Shown here: piece by piece, positions 47,650 to 59,173 of the stretch
Layout of the letters: each line of letters opens with the position of its first letter
How positions within the stretch are numbered: the first letter of the stretch is position 1
NCBI GenBank assembly: GCA_050084515.1
Contig: CM114274.1
Coordinates: 4,588,001-4,652,000, forward strand
From: Blasia pusilla
Taxonomy: Eukaryota; Marchantiophyta; Marchantiopsida; Blasiales
Reading direction: 5' to 3'
Length of the DNA stretch: 64,000 nt
Program-made: the position numbers and the translations under genes
The notes under the pieces: model-generated
Database searches by the model: none
Told to the model about the DNA's origin: nothing
The model's input: only the letters and a program-made list of their open reading frames with translations

Positions 47650-49061
47650 TGTTGAATTATGTTTATAGACAAATTATTTGTTATCGGCCCTACTTAGCTT
47701 ATCAATTGTTGACTCGGTTTAACTTACAATATTTTGTTTAAGAAAAGGTAGGTGGTTTAGAACTAACTGACTCCACCATTACACACAGAACTCAGAATCA
47801 ATACATCTTATGAGTTGGTAATTCTCAAATCCTTATTGTATGTGTTTGTCCAAGCTAAACGTGTTTATTGTATGATAAACTTATTGAATAACTATAGTCG
47901 TCCATTGTGTTAAGTTCGTTGCTATACACCCTATGCACACTTTTATTATACACCCAATTATAGTGTTGTTGTTGCATACTCCCTAAATGCCCGACACTTC
48001 ATTTTCCACCATAGCATGTATGGTGCATCGTGCCCATGACATCAGAGCATTCCATTTTAATTACCCATTATGTGACTACCTTGTAATTAGTGGCATGTAT
48101 TATTTTTGTATTAATTTGTAAATATCTAATACCGGCTTCATTATTATTTTCAATATATCACTTTGAATTTTGTGTATGCTCTAGTGTACTTACCTTAAAC
48201 AATGTTATTCTAGTGCATACTCCAGAAAAATGTATCAACTTTCTTGCATGTATGCCAATGCACTTCCTCTTAGTATCATCCTAGCCTGACTCAATATTGG
48301 GCCACATATTTGTTGTCCAACATGCCAAATATGCTTGTGTTATGCACATATTAGTTCTTGGAGTGGTAGTTTAATTTATATTTATATTATTATTGGAAAA
48401 TACGTTTTCATTTTGAGATTATTTTGTTACTTTTGACACATGTCCTTTATAGCCAACATATTTACTAATAGTCTAAACTAATAGGATCAATTTAATCGTA
48501 AACTTAGAATTAGAATGGATAATTCAAAATTATACATGCTTGGCACCAACTAGTTTTGGAGCGGTGCACAACCCATTTGCCTTGCTACTTCCCGTAATTA
48601 CTACCATCATGTTCCTTTCAAATATGAATGAGATAAATTTTTCCCCACATGGACGATTTTATCTTTTATTGACATATATACTATTCATCAAAATTTGGAA
48701 ATTGTAAAGTTTCTAATATCTCGATAAAAAAGTTTTGGTCGAGTATTTCCCGCCGGAGATCAAACGGGAAATGAAAGAACTCCCCGGGTAGGTAGAGGAC
48801 GCTCATGTAACCCAACATCCGTTAAGGACTTTACGACCCTCGCGGAAGCTGATTCCCTCGGCAGCCGTAAAACACCGTGCCCCACTAGACTTTTCATGAA
48901 GGGGCCGAATGTACTGTAGTTCCGACCGCGACCAATTGTCGCGCTTTGTGGATAGAGGGAGAATCCTGTGATCTCCGGCGGCCTGTGTGCGCGAGTCTGT
49001 CTGCTGTAGAGTGGGAGAGAGAAGGACGCACGGAGATCGATCCTCTGGACCTCCCTCAGCT
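47650..49061. other. intergenic; right part is promoter of the cyclophilin gene
   Basis: At 47,650-48,720 there is AT-rich sequence with no coding signal. From about 48,740 base composition turns GC-rich and leads into the cyclophilin first exon. A 174-codon antisense frame at 48,803-49,327 has no motif and is set aside. Confidence 0.5.
48746..48754 (+). promoter_or_regulatory. E2F-like site
   Basis: TTTCCCGCC fits the plant E2F consensus TTTSSCGC and forms a small palindrome with CGGGAAAT 14 bp downstream. It lies about 310 bp before the cyclophilin start codon. Function is unproven. Confidence 0.3.
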
Positions 49062-52005
49062 ATGGAGGCCGTGCTGTCCAACATGACGCTGCGGCGCTTT
49101 TCTGGCTGGTCCACAGCCGGATTCGATGCAGGTGCGTAGATTTGCTGCTGTGTAGTGCGATTCTCGGGGTCTTTCTGTCGCTCCGCTTCGACGTTGGATG
49201 AGATGGCCCTCTGGTTTCCGCACGCTGCGGGATCCGTAATTCTGCATCGCAGGCATGGGGCTTCTGCCGCTGGGAGCAATGACCTTGAGTAGTTTGGGAA
49301 TGGTGCACCTGAATTGTGTAGATTCACAAATGTAAGGCGTCAGAATGCGGAATGTGAGATGTTGTATAGGAGAGATAGCGAAATTGTTCAGAGGAATTTA
49401 ATTTAAGAAGGCGTAAAGGAGAGGTGATAACCATTTTCCATTCGCTCTTCTCCCTCTCCCTTCACAAGTTGGAGTCTTTGATTCAATCTTTGTCATACAA
49501 AGCCACTTTGGAAGGGATTCGAGAAAAAATTTCCTTCCTGTCCTGAATCTTTCTCCAGGTGCAATGCATCTGCGTTCACCGGTAGTCGAGGCTTTGCAGA
49601 CAGATGTCCAGCTCGAGTTCAGACAAATCTTACTGCTTGCCAAGATAGAAAGAATACCGTGGTCTTTGTGGCTCAGCTCTCTGCGGCGAGTCCTGAATCT
49701 GATGCTGAAAATAATGCGTAGACAGTCCAAATTTAATGTCAGCAATCCCTTCAAAATTCTCGAGGCATGGAGAATTCTTGCCGTGGGAGGTGCTGCTCAC
49801 ACCTTCATTATCAGTTAGTCAACGAACGAAGTTCATACGCCCCCGGATGGATGCTACAGTTAGCTTAGCGCTTAAAACAGCTTTACTGCTTGTCTTGGGT
49901 GTGTTTGATGGACGTTTAGTTTGCTGGGAGAATCAGTTCTTCGCAAGAGCTTCATGCTCGCCACAACTGCCGCGAGGCCGGCGGCTTCGGGGGAAACTTA
50001 GATTCACCCGATTGTGTAATTTAAGACCTCTGTTTGTCGTGGTAATTCGTGTACAGATGGGTCGTGGGCTCGTTTCCATCGCCAGCCAGGAAGAATCTCT
50101 CTTTCAAAGGTGGCTGAAAACCATGTCCTTTTCCTCGGTGGTTGTCTGGTTTAGATTGCCAATTTCTCATTGAAATTGTCCTGCTTCGGACTTCTATTTC
50201 GCCCGTTTCTTCAAATTGACGGAACTCTAGCTGTAAGCTTAGTGTTAAATGTTTTACCAGTTCTAACGGTCAACTGTTGTTAGGAATTGAGGTCGACTTG
50301 CGGCACATAGTAGCGAAACGGAATGGAGTAATAGTGTCAAAAAATTGACTGATTAACAGGCTGTTTTGATGCATATGATTGTTGTTTGCCATTTTGGGCA
50401 GACAGGGGAGCTTCATTCCATTCGAAGGTGATCCAATTGCAATTTCTCATGATATGACATTTTGGCCAGACGTTATATCCAAGTTTCCCTAGGTAGCTGT
50501 TCTCTTCTTCCTTAGAGGGGAATCTTTCTGAGTATCGAAGATTATCGTGTTCAGATGGAGGTCGGTGTCAGATCAAAAGAGTAGTTAGAACTTCACTTAG
50601 CTCATTGATGAAAACCACGTCTCCCTACACGAGCTCCTATTTCTTCGCATGGCTATAATGCATGCGCATATTTTTGCACTAGTACTGCAGTGTGGCAGAA
50701 GACGGGGAGAGCGGTTCGAGGAAGCGGTCAGTAGCGGCTGTGTCCAGGAGACAGGCACTGCAAACGGCATTTACCCTTTGCAGCTCAACGACATTTGTTG
50801 GCAGCATTCTCGGAGATAATAGGGCTTGGGCCGAAGAATGTGGGAATGGTGGCTGCGATCTGCCAATTACAAAGAAGCTCTTCTTTGATGTGTCCATTGA
50901 TGGCCAGCCCGTTGGTAGAATTGTCGTGGGGTTATTTGGAACGGATGTGCCAATTGGATCCCAACGATTCGCAGAGCTCGCCATAGGACAGAGGGGAATC
51001 AGTTACCGGAGAAAGGAGTTCCAGAAAATTACGCCCACTTTCATTCAAAATGTCGGTGTGCGTACTTTCAGTTTAAGTGGTGGGACGGCAGATGCAGCTA
51101 ATTTTACAGGGGGTGAAACTTCCGAATCCTTGATGACAGAAATGGTCGAGCTTGATAAGAAAGGATCTCGGCCAAAGAACTTGAAGGGCACGGTCTCTCT
51201 GGTTGTTGTTGATCCTACAAAGCCTCCTCCTAAACCAAGGTCGGACCGTTTTCATTTAAATATGTCACTGATATTTGTGAATTAGTTTGTCCAGAATTAT
51301 AGCTCGGGGTTTACCTGATCACCTCCTCTGGTAATCTACCTTTGCATTTGTTCGCTCGAAAGGCCCACTCACTGCTAAGAGTAGCAGCCAGTAGAGTGGA
51401 AGTGCAGTAGTCTTACAATTTAAATATTGCCGTCTCGGAAATCTAAGATTCCAGAGATATTACTACTGTCCAGTTTGCTGATGTTGGAAAACGTTGTGGT
51501 AGGTTGGTTGCCCAAAACGGCAAATTTGTGATGGTGGAGGAGGAATCTCGTTCCGATCCGAATGGGACTGAGTTCATGATCGTGACAGCGGACGCACCTC
51601 AGCTGGATGCCAGCAATCTTGTTGTGGGACGTGTGGTGGAGGGTATGGATGTTGTACAGCAGATATCACAAGTGAAAGTGGTGCAAGAGAATTCCGGCAG
51701 TCCTTACTTCCAGTATGTGATCTCGGCGTTGTTCCTGTCATTAGAAGCACTGCTGGATGCTAGTTTTGGAGGAAATCCACACTAAAAGTTTTTCGTGTTT
51801 GTCTTGTGCTGTGTGCCTGGGATTACAATTCTTGTGACTTGATCAGATTTATGCTTCCTGGAACTGTCCCTTTGTTTGAATCATTTGGTTGGTTGGTCGC
51901 AGGGCTGCTAAGTTGATCGGAGACTCACGTGCTGTGGTGGCTGAGAGAGGCTTTTATAGGCCATACAGTAAAATCTTAATAACAAAAAGTGGAGAGATTG
52001 AATAG
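49062..52005 (+). CDS. thylakoid-lumen cyclophilin, CYP26-2-like
   Basis: Five exons, 49062-49135, 49559-49717, 50691-51239, 51503-51712 and 51903-52005, join in frame to 364 residues. Residues about 1-75 are a Ser/Ala/Arg-rich plastid transit peptide. A second signal follows: a twin-arginine SRRQAL, a hydrophobic stretch (TAFTLCSSTTFVGSIL) and a cleavage-like AWAEE, the pattern of a Tat-routed thylakoid-lumen protein. The mature part is a cyclophilin-type fold: KLFFDVSIDGQPVGRIVVGLFG, ISYRRKEFQKITPTFIQN, VDPTKPPPKP, DPNGTEFMIVTADAPQLDAS, GRVVEGMDVVQQI, SGSPYFQAAKLIGDSRAVVAERGF and RPYSKIL. The arrangement is that of Arabidopsis CYP26-2. The canonical FHR of active cyclophilins reads FQK, so isomerase activity is doubtful. 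The exon 1 and 2 donors (both TGC before GTAG) were chosen to keep the transit peptide in frame; the nearer GCAG/GTGCGT donor would give another frame. Exons 3-5 are secure. Confidence 0.9.
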
Positions 52006-53676
52006 TCAGCTGTTCTTTTTGTCTGAGTGGTGGGGCCAGAGAAGCTGTCGCAAGTGTAATATGTTACAGAAATTGGCTCTGCATCATCGTTCGACATTCA
52101 ACAACGTTAGAGTGCAATGTAGCTGGATTCGGCATCTGTGTGATTTGTTCTCTTCAACGTCTTGGTCAGTTCGTTGCGCACGTAGCTAAAGAAGATGTGA
52201 GTTGCAAACGTGCTACTTGAGTATAACGAGAAAGTGATCAAACGAAAGGGAAAGGACTTGCTGATCTAGAGGAGCATTTGTCAGGGAAGTCGCACCCATC
52301 GTACTCACGTTCAGCATCTCTTTTGTATTTTTTCTGCCGCCTCCGTCTGGGCCAGCTCTTGTGGGGCTCGTTTATGTGATCGCTTCGAGATAAGCGTGCT
52401 TATCAGCAAGCCTCGTCACAAAGAGCTTCCGCTGTAGGCATCACGCTGTGAGATTCAAGTACAGGTGGGTATTACCACTTGCTACCAGTATTACAATCGA
52501 ATGATCAGTTCAAGCATACTCAGACCCAACAAGAGTCTCGTGAACGTTTTCTTAGCAGGTCACAGTGAAGTCTCACTACTACTGGTTGACATTATGTGCC
52601 CATCAGACCAAGAAGAATTGATGTGCATATGGCACAGGAATACAGAGCACCAGCAAGATTCTCTTTCAAGCAAGGAAATTGTCTGCTGCGGGCAGTGGGT
52701 TCAGCAAATTGTATTACACTGGTGTCAGAGTTCTCCAGTATGTAGGTGGCATTTGATGGGGCTCTAGAAACTCATCCCTGATGGCAATTGTCCAGACTAC
52801 CACTCATCACGTCCACACAATTGGTCCGATCGCCGTTGCCACTCCTACGAAATGAACTGAATTGAAGTTGAGTGGATGACTCGTAAACGATTCGAAGAGA
52901 TGGAACCCAGTTGACAGGATCAATTGAGAAAAGACTCCTACTGCCACCAAACCGGAGGCGTTTCCTGATGCACAGCAGGGAAACGGAGCTCTCCGGGACG
53001 AGCGTGGCTTTCACCACAGATATCAGCCTTTCTGTCACCGCCGTCGGCACAATTTACGAATTGACCCTCCAGATCTCACAGGAGGTTATTCCTTAGGGCC
53101 CTCTCTCCACCTCCTGGTTACATTCCGTCTTTTATCCATGCCCTCCTCACAACCCCAAATGTTCTCTCCAACAGATTTTCTCGAACCTAGCGAAGTAGTG
53201 GATCCTTTATGCCACTCTCGTAAGCTAGGGAAGTTTATCTGGATTGATTATAGTGTGACATTCTCATAGGCTAGGAAAGTTAAGCTGATTGGATCGCTAC
53301 TGTTACGAAGTTGCACTGGTATTCCAAACAAACCCCAGAGCCCGTATAGAGGGCCTTACTGCATCCATATTTTCTCTGTGGTCCGTTCCTGCTCGCAGAG
53401 TACACACGTAGCCACCGGGCTGCTTTGGATGAAACCTCTCTTGGGTAAGTTGGGTTCTTGGTCGTATAGAGCTTGTGATCCGTCCTCGATATTTGGTGGT
53501 GGGGCATGAATTGCCGGGCGGTCATGCAACCATGTCCGGCACTAGCGCTATTGTAATTTCGCAGCCCTTAAGCCAGTGCTCTTACATACCTCGCTAGTCC
53601 TGCAAGGTTTTCGATTATTGCATTCGTGTATCATGCGAGTCCTGTGAGGCGTCGCGAGTGTGGTTAGGCTGCGGCA
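52006..53676. other. intergenic, no gene seen
   Basis: This is the spacer between the cyclophilin and zinc-finger genes. No domain is recognisable in either strand. A short imperfect direct repeat (GCTAGGGAAGTTTATCTGG near 53,226 and GCTAGGAAAGTTAAGCTG near 53,270) is the only structure I noted. Confidence 0.5.
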
Positions 53677-56600
53677 ATGGATATGGCGACGACGAACTAT
53701 CTGGGGCTCAAGCAAGCGCCTTCGGGGTTGTGTGCACCTTCTCGTGCCGGTTTTTCTTCATGGCTAGGTGAAAATCACTTTTTTGTGCTGCGAAGTGTGA
53801 TTCTCATGCCGGAATCAGTGAGAGCTCTGAGAAGATGGGTTCAAGACAATCAATGGCTGTTGCTAATGAGTTCTAGGGGGTTAGTTATTTTCAATTCGGG
53901 AAAGTAGTTAGGGTAGTGGTAAGAAAACAAAGATTCTGAAGGCTCTAGATTGCAGAGTCGGTGACATTGTTCTCCAGCCTCCGCAGCGTTGCTCCTCTGT
54001 TGATGGCAGATTGAACCAAGGCTTCTACGTACGACGTGTTCGCAATTTCCTCAGACTCCACGGCCTTCTTCAAAGAGCGGGCCGGGGAAGAATATCAGTT
54101 AGTTTTCCCTGTGAGCACGCAAAGAGATTCTTCAGCTGAACTCATGAAAAACTGCAAATGGGATGGGTCGATAGGGATGTCAGTTTGTCATCAAAGGAGT
54201 TGTCTTGTATTGGGTCCAGCCATCTGCTAGCTGATTGGTAGGCTTGTGCCACAGATTCCAACCTTCGGAAAAATCAGAGTATTAGTAGGGTGCTAGCGAA
54301 ATTTTTGGGCAGCTTTTGCTTATCTTTTCTGTGCTTCGGTCTAGTTATCTCAATTGACGTTTGGGTGCAGGGTCTGCAGACTTTCGACTCCAGGTCTGGA
54401 GACAAAATCTGCTGAAGGTAAATGGCTCTCGAGTTTTCTGCTGAGGTGCACCCGTGGAAATTGGATAGAGATTTCATGAGTTTCAATTCTTGGGTGGAGA
54501 CTTTACTGCATGATAGCATTTGCTTATTAGTGCCCTAAGTAGTCGTGAAACTGACTTGGTAGTGTACTCATGAATTTCTGTGGTTTGGGTGTAATGATTC
54601 AACAGACTGGTCGACTGCATAAAACGAGGTGATCTAGTGGCACTCTCTCATCACTGAGACTTTGTGCATGTTTCCCCTTTTGTTTCTGGTGGATGCAGCG
54701 TGATGGAAAATTGGATATCAAATTGTGAAGTATTCAAGCCGGTCGTCGTGGTTGGTGCAGCAATATGCAACACTGCTTACACTATGTAGTCGAATAGGGA
54801 AAAATCTAAAAACTGCACCGTTTTGCATGAGATCAAAACCGTTTTTATACATGCCGCCTTACATAGGCAGAGCGCCTGACAAACCAAGGGACTTGCTGAT
54901 CCACTAGGTTGTGAGTATATCATGGAATGTGCTTGTATTACTATGGATACAATTGTTTAATGAAGACCAAGAGTAAGTTGGTAGTTTGGACATGTTTCGC
55001 TGATAGCTTCTCTGAAAGGTTTTGGTCGCCATTCTATTTCATGAATCGACATTTTTATGTATATATCATACCATGACAGGATCTGCAGGATTTCTGTTGA
55101 AGGCTGGCAGCCTCGGAAGCTGTGTACACATGACAAAGATTTGCTTTTCGCAAAGGGAGTTTCCAGTCACAGATGGAATCAACAGTCTACTGTTACTACT
55201 CGGGCCTCTCTGACAGAGATTACAGCCGGTGCTGTTGCGCTTGCAGTTGGTGGGGCACTTGCTGCTCTCCAGATATTGAACAAGGATAAAACAGAACCTA
55301 TACAAGCAAAGAAAGATTGCGAAGTTTGTGCAGGATCAGGGTTGTGCCCAGACTGCAAGAGTGAAGGCTTTATACTTCAAAACTTGTCAAAAGAAGCTGC
55401 CACTAAGGCGAGGCAAAATGCGAAGGATGCTGCCACGCGATATACAGCTGGGTATTGTTTCTTCTCCATTCCTTGCACTAGTTCTCCCTCTGTGTTATCC
55501 TTCCTCTTCCTGGAGTGGGAAGGCCTTGTCCTGCCCAGTCAATCTGTATGTAACTCGATGTCTTAAAATGGGAGTGAGGAGCAGTATTCAGTATTTAGAC
55601 TGTGGTGGGTACTGGGTCTATGATGGAACTTCAGTGCAGAGAGAAGTTGATCTGGAATCTCTCACAGAAATCAGATACTCATTTAGGAAGCCCTGGAAAG
55701 GTAATAGGAGGCGACTGAGCCAGGGAAATTGAGGAAGGCACTAAGGACGTGAGACTCTTTTTTGAGGGGAGCATGAGTTTTGCAAAGAGCAAAGCCTGTA
55801 GAACTTAAAAGCGCCAGTTATTTAGGATGGAATCTGTACTTCCTTTCTCTCTTAGATCAAATCCCTGGTCAGAGGGCTTAGTATTTAGTGGCAAGCATTG
55901 TAGAACCAGGTTTTGTTCTTTGGAAATTTGGACGTGGAACATGGGAATTTCTGTTGAAGTCTGTGAGGTCTTTGGTCTGTCTGTCTCATTAACTGAGGAG
56001 AGTTTTTTTGCAGACTAGCAAAGAAGTGGAAGTATTGCTCAACGTGTTCTGGTGGACGGGGTTGCCCTAGTTGTCAGGGACGAGGTTGGGTGGAATAGCA
56101 ACGTCTTACCAAACTTACCACTTTTCGTTTGCACATGCTATAGCAAGGACGCATAGCCTTGGGAAACTTTTTGTGAAGAACTTTGTTAATTCCGTTCTAC
56201 CAATTATTCTTAATCAAGTTGATGATCACATGAATTTTCCAAGATTGTGTATTGTACAAGAAAATGCTTGGAGTTTTACATATTTCAGCGGACATGGAAA
56301 GTGAAAGTGCCTGGAAACAATTACAGACAGTTGTGAATTATTCTCTTTTGGTTAAGTGTCCAAGCGGCAAGTTCAGCTGCCAACTACTGCATGTGGCTCT
56401 CGGTTCCTAAGGTGCAGGATGGGAATTGGAATTCTGGTGGCTGGAGTGATGCTAGTACTCTTCCTCTAGACCACCCTGCCCTTGGATTTTTTGTGAATTA
56501 TTGTCTGCTATGAATCTTGGCGCCTAGCCAGAGAAACTTCAGTCAATTTCTGACGCAGCTGCAAAAGGCTGAAGAAGAGGGAAAGGATACCAAAGATTAG
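53677..56600 (+). CDS. plastid DnaJ-type cysteine-rich zinc-finger protein
   Basis: The zinc-finger part is secure: exon 55080-55451 carries CEVCAGSG and CPDCKSEG, and exon 56014-56089 carries CSTCSGGR and CPSCQGRG. That makes four CxxC motifs in the pattern of the DnaJ central finger, without a J domain. Between them lie helix-rich NLSKEAATKARQNAKDAATRYTAG and LAKKWKY. Before the finger is one likely membrane segment (ITAGAVALAVGGALAALQI). The end, exon 56532-56600, gives NFSQFLTQLQKAEEEGKDTKD and stop. The first exon 53677-53767 (MDMATTNYLGLKQAPSG, Ser-rich, plastid transit-like) and a small exon 54055-54097 join in phase, giving 216 residues, but this 5' part is tentative. Relatives are plastid proteins such as BSD2- or LQY1-type holdases and assembly factors; I cannot say which subgroup. 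Likely role: thiol or zinc-dependent chaperoning at the chloroplast membrane. It lies 1.7 kb downstream of the cyclophilin gene in the same direction. Confidence 0.8.
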
Positions 56601-57063
56601 TCGCTGGACAGAGGCATGGAGGCTCAAGAGCGTAAAAGAAGTAGGATCTACTCCTGCTTCTTTCAGTCCCAATCAATGGTTCTGTGAGTAGTAGATTTCA
56701 GAGCCTTTGCAAGGCGCGGGCATTGGAGTATCATAAAAATTTCAACACTTGACAGTGCTTTGTGATCTAATGGAAGCAGCCGCAAGGGTGAAAATGACTT
56801 GAATCAGATGCATGACCACCAGAGCTTTCCTTGGGGGCAAGATTATGTATCTATGATAATCACATTCTTTTGCACAAGGGGAAACCCAACATGTCCTTGG
56901 TTAGGATATGTATGGTGACCTTAGGCATTTTGAGGCTGTTTATGTGTATGTGTTCGCGAGCAAGGAAGAGAGAAAGGAAGAAAAACAATAGGCCCTTGAG
57001 GACATGTACAGAAGAAGAAAACGTTTGTGGGTCGACGATTGATCTGTACTCGGCCGATGAGAG

Positions 57064-58910
57064 ATGCTCTTTGGCAGATTCCGCAGAGAAACTCAAAGTC
57101 ACAGTGAATCATCCCCAAGTCCAGAAGAAGCCGATGTTGAGATTAAGCACCCAGTATTGCTATCCCCCATATCCAAGAAATCTCAGACTTCGTGTCACCT
57201 CCTACCAGTCGCTTGGACAATATTCCAGACAGCAGTCGCAGCGGATGCTGGTAAGAGATGAATCCATTAGATTTGTTTCTCTTCCTCAGCTCCGATTGGT
57301 TTCAAGAATGAACACTTTTGTCTTGAATCTGATAGTAGCAAGAAAGTCATCATGTTCATCTTCAACTTGTTTCTGAATGAGCACAAGTCTTCCATTGCCT
57401 ATAGGTACAGAACTGCACAAGTACAGTACGTGATTCCTAGACAAAAGAGCGTGCAGGTAGAACTGGTTGTGGGTACCATAGGAGGATATTCTAGTATGGA
57501 AAACTTGGACTGAAACTACCTAAAGCCAAGTCCTTCCGTTTCTGCCTCCTCTCCTCCAAAGTGCCTTTCTATCGGCTCATTTCTATATCACTTGCTATTA
57601 AGCAGTGTAGCACAGTTCCATCTCAGGGATTGCTCAACATGGAGATTATGCAGAATACCTTAAGGCGACTGTTTTCACTGAGATTCAGAGAGTATACATT
57701 GAGATTTTAATTCCAGTCTGTTACACCTGCAAGAGAGGTGGAATGTTGATTGAGTAGGAGTTATTGAAGGAACTATGATCAAACAAACAATCAATCAGTT
57801 CTGGTTCAATTTTTGAATAAACCATGGACATGCGATTCCCTCACTGTGTTTTCTGCTCTGCTGTCACCTTTCAGGACAGATGCATTCACAAACACCTGAT
57901 TAAGGCGTGGCTTAGTCTGTGGAAAAGTGTTAGTCATTGCAAGGAGATTCCCAACTCCAGTCTGACAGATGCAGCCCATGAGGTCGGTGCAATTTTCCAA
58001 CTTCGCCACATAAGCATCATTTCCAGTAGTCATAAACTCACTTGTAGCCCTTGATATCCATAATCCACATCTACCCTGGGCATACTGTATATGCGTGCAT
58101 TATTACACTTTTCCCCAAATGGTGACTTCGTCTTGGATGCCAGGGCGTGGATGTGGAACTGGAAGACAAGCAATGGGCTGTCCAGCAAGAGGTTGTCATC
58201 ACTGCTTCCTCGTGATCCATTGCAGAAGAAAAGCCAGACTAAGAATTCCTGGTTGGGACCAAGTTTCGTCTCTATGGCGTCAGGGATATGAGCTATGCCT
58301 GATAATTACTTCAGTGCACTTGATAAAGCACACTGGATGGATTACCACCCTCTCTTGATACTTAACTCTTTCAGAGCAAAGATTTTGCTTTTGGAATGTC
58401 ACTGACAGGTGCTATAAAAAGGTATCTTTCATTCACCCCATTGCTCTGTTGTTGATCCTGCAGATTTGGGGCACATGTGCAGTTGGAGATGGAGATGAAG
58501 AAGATAGCACCCCAAAATTGCGAATATTTGCATGGTCACATCTGTCGGACCCTCAGGATACTGATCTCCCATCTTGTAGTAATCAGCAGGAGAGGATTAG
58601 TAGTCGACCGGCTGTTAATGCATTTGAGGACATGCCCATGACTTTGTTAGATGAGTTATTTGAGAAAAATAATACAGGAGTGTATACCTACAACGAGTGT
58701 ATGGCTTATTTCGGGAATGCTTGTCATCAAAGGTTCTTGTTACCAAATGAGCCTGTGGACCTTGATGAAAGGTTTCCTGTACCTCTTAGGTGTAAGAGTG
58801 TCAAACTTAGTCTCAAATTGAGTGACTGCTCCCAGACTGATTTAAACACTCTTGGATTTTTGCTTCAGCAGAGTGGGAGTAGCCAAACATCAGACACTAT
58901 CAGCTCTTAA
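57064..58910 (+). CDS. unrecognised plant protein, 299 residues, five exons
   Basis: Exons 57064-57250, 57290-57404, 57880-57982, 58144-58191 and 58464-58910 join in frame with GT-AG borders, 900 nt in all. A TGA two codons before the ATG supports the start, although an upstream exon is possible. Residues 1-25 are basic and Ser/Glu-rich (FRRETQSHSESSPSPEEAD). Then come hydrophobic and helical stretches (VAWTIFQTAVAADAG, KKVIMFIFNLFLNEHKSS, HLIKAWLSLWKSV), an acidic linker (GVDVELEDKQWAVQQE, GDGDEEDSTP) and a C-terminal part with KLRIFAWSHLSDPQDTDLP, NAFEDMPMTLLDELFEKNN, ECMAYFGNACHQRFLLP, FPVPLRCKSVKLSLKLSD and a Ser-rich end. I do not recognise the family. No catalytic motif, signal peptide or clear membrane segment is evident. 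The long last exon, coherent frame across five exons and lack of stops argue for a real gene. It starts about 460 bp after the zinc-finger gene stop, so read-through or a fused transcript should be considered. Confidence 0.65.
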
Positions 58911-59096
58911 TTCTAAAAGCGGTTATGGCTCTGTTATACAGCTGTCTTCATCTGCACATTTCGCAATTTTCTAATGGGATTAAGTGATGGTGTACTTTAG
59001 ATTGTGGATATTCTTGGGGAAACCATTTCATTCATGAACCTGAGGGTTAGGTGAGCTGAAAAGATTTCTCGAGTACTTGTCACATAGAGATCCTAC

Positions 59097-59132
59097 ACCT
59101 CTGGCATGAGTCCTGGGACGCATGCCAGAGGT
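59097..59132. repeat. Hairpin 1 downstream of the 58.9-kb gene
   Basis: ACCTCTGGCATG and CATGCCAGAGGT form perfect 12-bp arms around a 12-nt loop. It is joined directly to hairpin 2. Confidence 0.9.
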
Positions 59133-59173
59133 ATGACCCAAAAGATTGACGGGGCAATCTTTCGGGTCATACC
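59130..59173. repeat. Hairpin 2 downstream of the 58.9-kb gene
   Basis: GGTATGACCCAAAAGATTG and CAATCTTTCGGGTCATACC pair over 19 bp with one mismatch around a 6-nt loop. Confidence 0.9.

Noticed and set aside
48803-49327. 174-codon minus-strand open frame
   Set aside because: It is antisense to the cyclophilin 5' UTR and first exon, in GC-rich DNA. No domain, and composition expected of a shadow frame.
49559-49818. Alternative cyclophilin exon 2 frame starting MHLRSPVVEAL
   Set aside because: It follows from the nearer exon 1 donor, but it cannot join exon 3 without a stop. The chosen frame gives a Ser/Ala-rich transit peptide and joins exon 3 cleanly.
56831-57376. 181-codon plus frame overlapping the 57-kb gene
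   Set aside because: It competes with the frame that splices cleanly into four further exons. Its own sequence has no splice continuation or motif.
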